DNA of 10,896 nucleotides from CAYWMP01 sp964459445. Its GTDB lineage: Bacteria > Desulfobacterota > DSM-4660 > Desulfatiglandales > HGW-15. The stretch covers positions 1 through 10,896 of the forward strand of contig CAYWMP010000194.1 of the NCBI GenBank assembly GCA_964459445.1, given 5' to 3'. A program made the translations under genes and the position numbers. A model generated the notes under the pieces. It saw only the letters and a list, made by a program, of their open reading frames with translations. It had not been told where the DNA came from and ran no database searches. Of this stretch, positions 1 to 6,818 are shown one piece after another (within the stretch, counting starts at the first letter, position 1; every line of letters starts with the position of its first letter).

Positions 1-350
1 TGAACAAATCTTGGCGCCTCGCTTGAAGAGAGGTTATACATCTGCACCCTCTCTCCTCCAATCCCTATCGTCTCGAGGATTTCCTGGGCTTGCTCGACGC
101 GCTTCCTGGCCCTGAAATTCCCACTGTTATATCGGCATTCCCCTTCGAGACAGCCCACCACATAAGCGCCGTCCGCTCCCTTCTCCAACGAGTGCAAAAG
201 GTGTATGACATCCACTTTTCCTGTGCAGGGGACGCTGACTATCTTGATGTTCTTAGGATACTGTAACCGCATGGAACCTGCCAGGTCCGCAGCAGTGTAT
301 CCTCATGCCTGACAACAAAAGGCGATGATAATGGGTTCAAAATCCGCCAT
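1..350 (-). CDS. mvhD: MvhD/VhuD-type hydrogenase delta subunit, Sec-containing, C-terminus beyond window edge
   Basis: This is a small iron-sulfur protein that in methanogens and acetogens passes electrons between HdrA and a partner dehydrogenase or hydrogenase in the cytoplasm. Only the first 116 residues are in the window. The N-terminus carries FCC-Q-A-(TGA)-GYTAADLAG at residues 11-25, matching the family motif FCCxxCxYxxADLAG with TGA (305-303) in place of the third Cys; I read it as selenocysteine 16. Other conserved features follow: Cys42 in a VPCTGKVD motif, then GCLEGECRYNSGN (Cys67 and Cys72), the usual GCxxGxCHYxxGN block. The ATG start shares its A with the hdrA stop codon (TAATG), and the Shine-Dalgarno GGAAGGAG lies at 365-358, so the two genes are translationally coupled. 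The family assignment is confident. Sec rather than a stop is inferred from the exact Cys alignment, uninterrupted homology after the TGA and a downstream hairpin. Confidence 0.88.
255..305 (-). promoter_or_regulatory. Sec codon (TGA) and SECIS-like hairpin in mvhD
   Basis: The TGA is at 305-303. Directly after it AGGATAC (303-297) can pair with GTATCCT (261-255). Inside, GGACCT (288-283) pairs with AGGTTCC (279-273) with one bulged T, leaving a GGC apical loop. The loop GG falls 21-22 nt after the TGA. Bacterial SECIS elements, such as that of E. coli fdhF, put a GG in the apical loop at about this distance and have a bulged U next to it. The fold was done by hand. Confidence 0.6.
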
Positions 351-3300
351 TAGAGTACTCCTTCCAACAGGGAATCGATTTTGATCATAACCTGGTCATC
401 TTCATACCAGTTGAGCTGGATGACCTTGGCCGGGCATTCGCCGGCACATATGCCGCAGCCGCGGCACAGCGCCCCGTCGATTTCGCTCACACCGTCCTCA
501 TTGATTCGAGGCACTTCCCAGGGACAGGATCGAACACAAACGAGGCATGAAGCGCAATGATCTTGATCCACTTGGGCTGTTACAACGGATAATGTTATTT
601 CCGATTGGCCCAGGAATGCGCCTGCCCTGGAGGCGGAGGCCATGGCCTGTGAGATGCTTTCGGTAACGAGCTTCGGGCTATGGGCGGTGCCGCAGACAAA
701 GATGCCCTCGGCGGCCATATCCACGGGTCTGAGTTTGACATGGGCCTCCATGAAATATCCGTCCTGATTCCTGGGCACCTTGATGATATTGGCCAGTTCC
801 TCCGTATCTTCAGGTCTCATGCCGGCACTCAAGGCAAGCAAGTCCGCAGACACCCTCAGTTCCCTTTGAAGCACATGATCCTTGAAGTTCACATAGACAT
901 TTCCATTATCCGACTCTACCTTGGGTGGGTCCTCCTTGTTGTACCGGAAAAAGAGGACGCCTTTTTCCCTTGCCTCACGGTAGTAATACTCCAGTTCACC
1001 GTAAGTCCTAATGTCCCTGTTCAGGACGAAGACGTTGGCGTCGGGGTTGAGTTCCTTGATATGGAGGGCGTTCTTGACTGCCGACTGGCAGCATATGCGT
1101 GAGCAATTGGCGAAGTCCTCGTTTCTGGAACCCACACACTGGATCATAACAACGTCCTGGATATCGTCGGCGCCTTTCTCCTCCAGGCGGTCGGCCAGTT
1201 CGATCTGGGTTAATACTTTTTCATTTTTGTCATATAAAAATTCGGAGGGTTTATATTCATTGGCGCCTGTTGCAAGAATCAATGCGCCATGATCGATTTT
1301 TCTTTCATACATGGCAGGGCCGACCATCACCTCGGTAGTAAAATTCCCTTTGAATCCGCTGAAGCCGACAATGAGGGATTCGGTTAATACCTGGATTCTT
1401 TCGTGACGGTTGACTCTTTCGACAAGGTCTAAAACATTGTCTAAGATGTCTGCTCCCTCTATGGTGGTCGTCAATTGTCGCGCAAGCCCCCCAAGTTGCG
1501 CTTCTTTTTCAACAAGTACGACCTCAAAGCCTTGCTCGGCCAACCCCAGGGCGGCCGTCATTCCGGCAACCCCGCCGCCGACGATCAATCCCCGCTGGTT
1601 GATGGTGATATTTTTCGCATGGAGAGGTTTGAGGAGACCGGCTCTTGCCACGGACATCCTGATGAGGTCCTTGGCCTTTTCGGTGGCAGAATCCGGCTCA
1701 TCGCTATGAACCCAGGAATTTTGATTTCTGATATTGGCCATCTCAAAGAGATGCTTGTTCAGGCCGCAATCCTGGATCGTCTCCTGAAACAGGGGCTCAT
1801 GGGTCATGGGGGAGCAGGCCGCCACCACAACCCGATTGAGGCCGTGCTCCTCTATGATCTCTTTCATCTTTTGTTGGCTGTCTTCTGCGCAGGTGAAAAG
1901 ACTCTGTTCCACATGAGCCACATGGGGGAGGGTAGAGGCATAATCGGCAGCGCCAGGGACATCAACGACACCGCCGATGTTGGTGCCGCAGTTACAGACA
2001 AAGACGCCGATACGGGGCTCATCCTCAGAGACGTCCTTCTCCTTGGCCAGTTCCTTGCTGCGACTCTCGGTCCCCCTTGCGGCACTGAGATCCATACCGG
2101 CGGCGCAGGCTGCGGCGCTGGCCTCAATGACCGACTGCGGAATGTCTTTGGGGCCTTGGAAGGCGCCACAGACATAGACGCCTTCCCGCGAGGTAGAGAC
2201 CGGCTGAAAAGGGTCTGTGTTGCAGAAAGCCCCTTCACTGAGTTCGATACCCAGTTTTTCGGCAAGCTCCATTACCCTCGGTGTGGTCTCCATCCCGACG
2301 GAGAGAACTACCATATCAAAGGCCTCTTCCACAAATTCACCTTCCTCAGTTGCATACTTTATCAACAACTCATCGGTGCCGGTAATGGGGTCGATGCTGT
2401 GTACTCGAGAGCGGACAAAGCGAACGCCGTGTTTATCCCTCGCGTTATCGTAGTATTTCTCAAAATCTTTGCCGAAGGTCCGCATGTCCATATAAAAAAT
2501 AGCGCAGTCCAGCTCGTCCCCGGAATGCTCCTTGGATATGACGGCCTCTTTTATGGCGTACATACAGCAAACGGAGGAGCAATATCCGTGATCACACCGA
2601 TTAATATCTCTTGAGCCGACGCATTGGAGCCAAGCAATCTTTTTTGGTTCTTCGTGATCGGACATTCTGACCAGATGCCCCATGGTCGGTCCGGATGCGG
2701 AAAGAATTCTCTCATACTCGAGTGAGGTCATGACATTAGGATGGTTGATATAATTGTAAGTGTCGAACTTGGAAGGGTCAAAGGCTTGAAATCCCGGTGC
2801 CAGAATGACCGATCCCACTTCAAATTCGAGGATTTCAGGTTCCTGCGCATGGGTTTCAAGGGTCACTGCGCCCGGACCGCAAGCCTCGACGCATTGAAAG
2901 CACTCGCAGCAATATCCGCAATTCAAACAACGGTGGGCCTCGTCTTTACCTGCCTCCGGTTCATAGCCCAGTTCAACTTCATTGAAGCTGGTTCTTCGTT
3001 CCTCAGGCTCAAGTTCCGGCATTTTGGCCCGCGCCTTGATAGGTTCATTCTCAGGAACAGGTCTGTAAAGGGGGTTGTCCTTTGTGATGGGTTCTCGCCC
3101 TTCGGCCATATCTCGGCCTTCAATGTACCGAGAAACGGATTCAGCCGCCTCGCGGCCTGCGGCAATGGCGCCTATGGCCACCCAGGGTCCTGTCTGTAAA
3201 TCGCCGCCGGCAAACACGCCCTCACGGCCGGTGGCGTAAGTAATCGGGTCAACTTCAACGGTTCCCCACCTCGTGAGATCGATCCCCACCGCATCTTCGA

Positions 3301-4792
3301 GGGCGGAGACATCCGGTCTTTGGCCGATGGCGGGAATGAGTTGATCGATCTCTATATCATATTCACTTCCCGGGATGGGGACAGGCCTTCTCCTTCCGGA
3401 GGAGTCGGGCTCTCCGAGCTCCATGCGGATGCAGCGCAGTCCCGTCACTTCTCCGTCATGGATTAGGATTTCCTGAGGCGCCGACAGGTAGGTGATCTTC
3501 ACGCCCTCATCCTCGGCAGCCCGGATTTCTTCTTCCCACGCGGGCATTTCTGCACGGGTGCGACGGTAGACAATGTTGACCTCTTCCGCTCCCAAACGGA
3601 CAGCGGATCGAGCAACGTCAATGGCCACGTTGCCGCCGCCTATGACCGCCAGTCTCTTGCCGCACTCGGCCTTTCCCGTCAGGTTCATTTCCCTTAAAAA
3701 ATCGACGCCCTGGCGAACGCCCTTTGCCTTTTCGCCGGGGACCCCGAGATCTATTCCCCTGTGGGCGCCGATGGCGAGATAGACGGCTTTGTACCCGTCA
3801 CTGAGCAGATCATCCACCGACAGATCGGGTCCCAGGGGTGAGTTGGTTTTGATTTCAACACCGAGATTTGTGATGAGCTCGATCTCCTGGTCCAGGATTT
3901 CCGGAGGGAGTCTGTGATCCGGTATACCGACTCGCAGCATACCGCCTGTTTCAGGGAGGGCCTCATAGATGGTTGAGGTGATCCCCTTTCGAGCCAGATG
4001 ATAAGCGGCGGAGAGGCCTGCCGGACCTGAGCCGATGATGGCCACCTTTTCATCGCGTTTGGGTAAACACTCGATTTCCACCTCTCGGGGATCGAATTGA
4101 TCTGCTGCAAGTCTTTTGAGATCTTTGATGGCAACCGGGTCGTCCACCTCGCAACGGCGACAGGCATCTTCGCATCCATGGGGACAAATTCTTCCCAATA
4201 CGCCGGGCAATGGAAGGTCCTCCATGATGATCTCAAGGGCTTCCTTGTATTTTCCCTCGCCAACCATTTGGACATAACCCTGTACATTCAATCCGGCGGG
4301 GCAGGCCAAACGGCATGGTGCCTTATCCGTCTTTTGAATGGCGAAGGCGCCGGGGATTGCTTGGGCGTATTTTTTATAGGTTGCTTTTTTGTTGGAAAGC
4401 CCCTGATCATACTCCCGGGATAGAACCACGGGGCAGACGTCCTCGCAATCGGCACAGGCCGTACACTTTGCCTGGTCAATATAGCGGGGTGTTTTTTGAA
4501 CGGTGATCTTGAAGCGCCCGACGGAACCTTCTATGTTTTCGACTTCCGCACAGGTAATCAGATCGATATTTAAATGCCGGCCGACCTCGACCAGTTTCGG
4601 GGAGATAATTCACATCGCACAGTCGTTCGTGGGGAATGTTTTGTCAAGTTCGCTCATCACTCCGCCGATGGCGGAGGATTTTTCGACCAGCTTGACAAGA
4701 TAACCCGAGTCCGCAAGATCAAGGGCTGCCTGCATTCCTGCGATCCCGCCCCCAACGACCATGACAGAACCAGACACGTTTTTGTTGGACAT
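350..4792 (-). CDS. hdrA: Giant HdrA-type flavoprotein with inserted GltD/NfnB-like module (HdrL-like), Sec-containing, 1480 aa
   Basis: This is a predicted cytoplasmic FAD/iron-sulfur electron-transfer hub of the HdrA family. Residues 1-108 are the first half of an HdrA FAD domain: GGGIAG at 14-19 and FPTNDCAM followed by TGA at codon 61, where HdrA has Cys. A ferredoxin motif follows (Cys110, 113, 116, 120). Residues about 150-560 are a GltD/NfnB-like NAD(P)H module: Fe-S cysteines 160, 164, 203, 207, 211 and 214, FAD loop GSGPAG at 254-259, NAD(P)H loop GGGNVAID at 385-392, and VYRRTRAEMPA near 408, typical of NADPH users. HdrA sequence then resumes with a Cys-rich block (622-638) and CVGSRD...CSSVCC (724-743). 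A second HdrA module follows: VCNCGTNIGG near 931, GGGVAG at 1072-1077 and CVGSRN...CSRICC (1219-1235). Two C-terminal [4Fe-4S] motifs start at Cys1413 and Cys1443. The ATG has AGGT 8-11 nt upstream. Naming it HdrL follows usage for large GltD-containing HdrA proteins of sulfate reducers and is from memory. The frame is intact apart from the TGA. Confidence 0.88.
4581..4612 (-). promoter_or_regulatory. Sec codon (TGA) and SECIS-like hairpin in hdrA
   Basis: The TGA is at 4612-4610. Between 4600 and 4581, CCGA pairs with TCGG, then a small AA/G internal loop, then CT with AG, leaving a GGTCG apical loop. The GG lies 18-19 nt after the TGA. A GGUC loop at this distance is also what the E. coli fdhF SECIS has. 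The stem is short, so the structure alone is weak evidence; the Cys alignment of the codon is the stronger argument. Confidence 0.5.
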
Positions 4793-4851
4793 ATTTTTTA
4801 CCTTTTACCTTTTAATTTGATAACTTTGCCCCCCTGGGGATTTTTAGAATA

Positions 4852-4871
4852 TCTTCGCCTTTATGCGAAGA
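4852..4871 (-). other. Perfect 7-bp hairpin in the metF-hdrA gap
   Basis: TCTTCGC and GCGAAGA pair perfectly around a 6-nt loop. The hairpin lies about 60 nt upstream of the hdrA start. On the minus strand it is followed by TATTCTAAAAA rather than a clean T run, so it is not a convincing terminator. It could be a leader hairpin for hdrA or part of the neighbouring palindromic repeat. Confidence 0.35.
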
Positions 4872-4889
4872 CTCTATTAAGCTCCTAAA

Positions 4890-4997
4890 AGACCAAAAAC
4901 CGCAGAATATCGAACAAGAAATATTGAATGTCGAAGTGATCCCTTCGTAATTCTGCGGTTCCTTGTTCAATATTCGATATTCAAATTACCTTGGTCT
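4890..4997. repeat. Imperfect palindromic intergenic repeat between metF and hdrA
   Basis: The outer arms AGACCAA (4890-4896) and TTGGTCT (4991-4997) are complementary. Inside, AACCGCAGAAT pairs with ATTCTGCGGTT (ending 4960), and CGAAG with CTTCG at the tip. A further pair of related arms (GAATATCGAACAAG near 4905 and CTTGTTC with GATATTC at 4962-4982) makes an interleaved palindrome. It fills most of the 262-nt gap between metF and hdrA and may act as a transcript processing, attenuation or boundary element. I see no other gene in this gap. Confidence 0.6.
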
Positions 4998-5054
4998 CTA
5001 TGAGCTGGCGAATTGAATTCATTCTGCGAATCCATATCATTCCACCAAGCTTGA

Positions 5055-5930
5055 TTAAAGTTTCGCCTCCCCCAGGACTTGAGGTAGTTTATCCTCCCAC
5101 CCCAGAGTGGAAATAAGGACGCCGGAAACCCCGAGGTCTTTGATCCGATTTATGGTCTCTCCCGCAATCTTGATGCATTCATTCACTTTGTCAGGGGCCT
5201 TTTGAATCCTTCTAATTGTTTCAGAAGGTATGGATATCCCTTTGATATTGCGATCAATATATCTGGCCATGCCCGCCGACTTGAGAAGGAGTACCGTGGG
5301 TATGACGGCGACGCTTTTGGCGTTGGGTCTTTTCAGAAACTGTTGAAATCCGCGAATATCGAATATGGGATGGGTAATCACATACTCCACCCCGAGATCG
5401 GCCTTCCTCTTGAGGTTTTCCAATTCGATTTCCAGGAGACCGCCGGATGCCCCGGTATCCACCGTAGATCCCACGCAAAACTTGGGTGCACCCCGTAATT
5501 CAATCCCTGCCAGGTCTTTTCCGTTTTGGAGTTTTTGGATCATCTCGAGCAGATCGATCAACTCAAGATCATTGACCGCCCTTGCATGGGGATGATCCCC
5601 AAACCTGATATCTTCACCGGCGACTGCCATGATGTTGCCGATTCCCAATGCGCCTGCTGCGAGAAGATCGGCCTGGAGTGCGAGGCGGTTTCTGTCTCTG
5701 CAACAGACTTGGAGCACCGTTTGGATGCCTTCCCCCTTAAAGAAGGCGCATCCCCCCAGGGAACTGGCCTTTAAGACGGCATTGGCCATCTCTGTGACCA
5801 CAAAGGCATCAAGCCGTCCTCTCACCTGGCCGGCGCTTTTCAGGAGATTGGTGAAGTCGGCTCCCTTGGGCGGTTCAATCTCCCCAAGAACGATAAATTT
5901 ACCAGTCTTTATTTTTTCCCTTAGCAGCAT
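5055..5930 (-). CDS. metF: Methylenetetrahydrofolate reductase, MetF family (291 aa)
   Basis: This is a predicted flavoprotein reducing 5,10-methylene-THF to 5-methyl-THF, in the methyl branch of the Wood-Ljungdahl pathway or in methionine synthesis. A TIM-barrel MetF pattern is seen: GEIEPPKG at 16-23 (catalytic-Glu strand), CCRDRNRLALQADLL at 76-90 followed by LGIGNIMAVAGED at 95-107, FGDHPHARAV at 110-119, THPIFD at 186-191 and GISIPSETIRRI at 231-242. About 290 residues is normal for the family. Two family positions differ: AGED where LTGD is usual, and THPIFD where TQPxxD is usual. I chose the ATG at 5930 because GGAGG (5943-5939) lies 8 nt upstream; the frame stays open to an ATG at 6002, but those 24 extra residues are encoded partly inside a mobile repeat. 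It precedes hdrA and mvhD on the same strand, as metF genes do beside hdr-mvhD in acetogens. The partner MetV is not in the window. Confidence 0.85.
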   Translation of the reverse strand: MLLREKIKTGKFIVLGEIEPPKGADFTNLLKSAGQVRGRLDAFVVTEMANAVLKASSLGGCAFFKGEGIQTVLQVCCRDRNRLALQADLLAAGALGIGNIMAVAGEDIRFGDHPHARAVNDLELIDLLEMIQKLQNGKDLAGIELRGAPKFCVGSTVDTGASGGLLEIELENLKRKADLGVEYVITHPIFDIRGFQQFLKRPNAKSVAVIPTVLLLKSAGMARYIDRNIKGISIPSETIRRIQKAPDKVNECIKIAGETINRIKDLGVSGVLISTLGWEDKLPQVLGEAKL

Positions 5931-5938
5931 CGCATGAA

Positions 5939-5943
5939 CCTCC
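5939..5943 (-). promoter_or_regulatory. Shine-Dalgarno site that sets the metF start
   Basis: GGAGG reads on the minus strand with an 8-nt spacer to the ATG at 5930. A nearer ATG at 5935 is in another frame and runs into a stop within five codons. No comparable site precedes the ATG at 6002. Confidence 0.75.
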
Positions 5944-5963
5944 AGATTAAAGGGGTGAGCTAA

Positions 5964-6142
5964 GGGCTCGCTCAAAAATAACTTGCCATTTTTGCATCCC
6001 ATCTTCAGGCCATCTTCGGTTTCTCCTCACTCGCAAGATCCTCAAAATAGTATGACTATTCCTGTGGTCTTGCTCAATCGGAGAAGCCAAATCTGACCTA
6101 AATCTGGGCGCGAATTCTGCCAACTTATTTTTGAGCGAGCCC
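5964..6142. mobile_element. MITE-like 179-bp palindromic element with TAA target duplication
   Basis: The ends are GGGCTCGCTCAAAAATAA at 5964-5981 and its exact reverse complement at 6125-6142. The similarity continues inwards (AACTTGCC against AAGTTGGC, and CGGTTTCTCC against TGGCTTCTCC), so nearly the whole element can fold into one long imperfect hairpin, with ATAGTATGACTAT at the centre. TAA flanks both ends (5961-5963 and 6143-6145), consistent with a 3-bp target duplication, or a TA duplication as made by IS630/Tc1-type transposases. It encodes no transposase, so it would be a non-autonomous element mobilised in trans. It sits 20 bp upstream of the metF Shine-Dalgarno site. Confidence 0.72.
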
Positions 6143-6434
6143 TAATAGCGGCTTTGAACAAAGCTAATCAAAGGAGGCGATTTCAAATCTTGGATCTTTT
6201 GAAGATGCCTCAAAGTTATGAAATCCAAGGACTTGGTATGTGGTGTTTGATGAGAACGCGAGAGCTTTGCATGGGTTCAACGTTCTCATGAGGGTGTATT
6301 TTATCCGCCTTCGCAAAAAACCACGAACTTGGCTGTGAATTGATGCGTTGAAACTTAGTTGCTATGGCGCGATGTCTCCCCAAAAAAAAGGCGGATAACC
6401 GCGTCGGAGCCGAAGGCGAAGACGGGTAATATGA

Positions 6435-6462
6435 GAGCACCATGGCTTTACCCATGGGGCTC
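6435..6462. other. Strong 11-bp hairpin with one mismatch
   Basis: GAGCACCATGG and CCATGGGGCTC pair with a single mismatch around the loop CTTTAC. There is no T run on either side, so it does not look like an intrinsic terminator. It lies in the putative metF leader about 500 nt before the start codon. Confidence 0.4.
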
Positions 6463-6558
6463 CATCAAAGGAGAAAAGGAGAGGTAGGTTCCTTGTTATC
6501 CCTTGATAGCGGCGACACGTCTAATCCGTTCTCTCAGAATCGTCGCGGCAGCTTTTAC

Positions 6559-6587
6559 ACCCTAATTGTTTGGGTAATGAAAGTCAA
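6559..6587 (-). promoter_or_regulatory. Candidate sigma-70-like promoter upstream of metF
   Basis: TTGACT (6587-6582) and TAGGGT (6564-6559) are separated by 17 nt on the minus strand. The -35 box matches five of six consensus bases, the -10 box only three of six. If real, transcription would start near 6552 and give metF a leader of roughly 620 nt that includes the MITE. The weak -10 box makes this tentative. Confidence 0.25.
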
Positions 6588-6600
6588 TACCATCAGACCT

Positions 6601-6762
6601 CTCTGAACACCAGCAAGGCACCATCTGTGGTGCTCGTCCGCCTCTGGCGGATTGCCTTCCCGCCGGCGGGCAAGCGGTCCCTCCGACCTGCGACGTATCG
6701 ACCATACACCTCGATCGTCGCTCCTTGGCGCCTAACAGCTAATACCTTGCTGGTGATCAGGG
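6601..6762. repeat. 162-bp inverted-repeat element with four internal hairpins
   Basis: Terminal arms CTCTGAACACCAGCAAGG (6601-6618) and CCTTGCTGGTGATCAGGG (6745-6762) match as inverted repeats at 16 of 18 positions. They enclose GCACCA-TCTG-TGGTGC (6618-6633), TCCGCC-TCT-GGCGGA (6637-6651), the palindrome CCCGCCGGCGGG (6659-6670) and GCGACG(T)ATCGA with TCGATCGTCGC (6690-6721). This closed stem with branched arms looks like a structured RNA or a small non-autonomous mobile element. It starts 57 nt after the stop of the kinase gene. I recognise no known riboswitch. Confidence 0.5.
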
Positions 6763-6818
6763 ACACGCATGAAAAACTGATTACGCCAAAGTAGGCCTTT
6801 GAGTTCAATCAAAAAGGA

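Larger units (their letters stand above)
6143..6818. other. Long non-coding stretch upstream of metF
   Basis: About 680 nt without a gene I can support. It holds several inverted repeats: ATGAGAACG/CGTTCTCAT (6250-6258 and 6281-6289), TTATCCGCCTT/AAGGCGGATAA (6301-6311 and 6388-6398), a strong hairpin at 6435-6462, a possible promoter at 6559-6587 and a structured element at 6601-6762. The short open frames here lack family-like sequence. It may be the metF leader, an sRNA locus, or a landing zone for small repeats. Confidence 0.5.

Noticed and set aside
1475..2614. Plus-strand open frame of 379 codons
   Set aside because: It lies wholly opposite the conserved hdrA coding sequence and shows no recognisable domain; it is a shadow of the minus-strand gene.
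350..4792. Reading the TGA at 4612-4610 as a nonsense mutation, i.e. hdrA as a pseudogene or two genes
   Set aside because: The codon sits precisely at a conserved Cys, homology continues directly after it, the rest of the 1480-codon frame is intact, and the next gene shows the same pattern.
5931..6002. Longer MetF start at 6002 adding 24 residues
   Set aside because: The added codons run into the mobile palindrome and lack a ribosome binding site, while the ATG at 5930 has GGAGG at 8 nt and matches the family N-terminus.
6216..6455. Minus-strand 79-codon frame in the gap upstream of metF
   Set aside because: Its start lies inside the stem of the hairpin at 6435-6462, there is no good Shine-Dalgarno site at normal spacing, the composition is Ser/Pro-rich without domain signal, and the stretch is dense in inverted repeats.
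6490..6562. Minus-strand stretch reading GVKAAATILRERIRRVAAIKG then stop, which looks protein-like
   Set aside because: It is only 21 codons long and directly preceded by an in-frame stop. It might be the tail of a decayed gene, but nothing else supports that.
6143..6818. Known riboswitch or tRNA in the long gap
   Set aside because: I compared the stems with the tetrahydrofolate and SAM riboswitches and with the tRNA cloverleaf as I know them and found no matching core.
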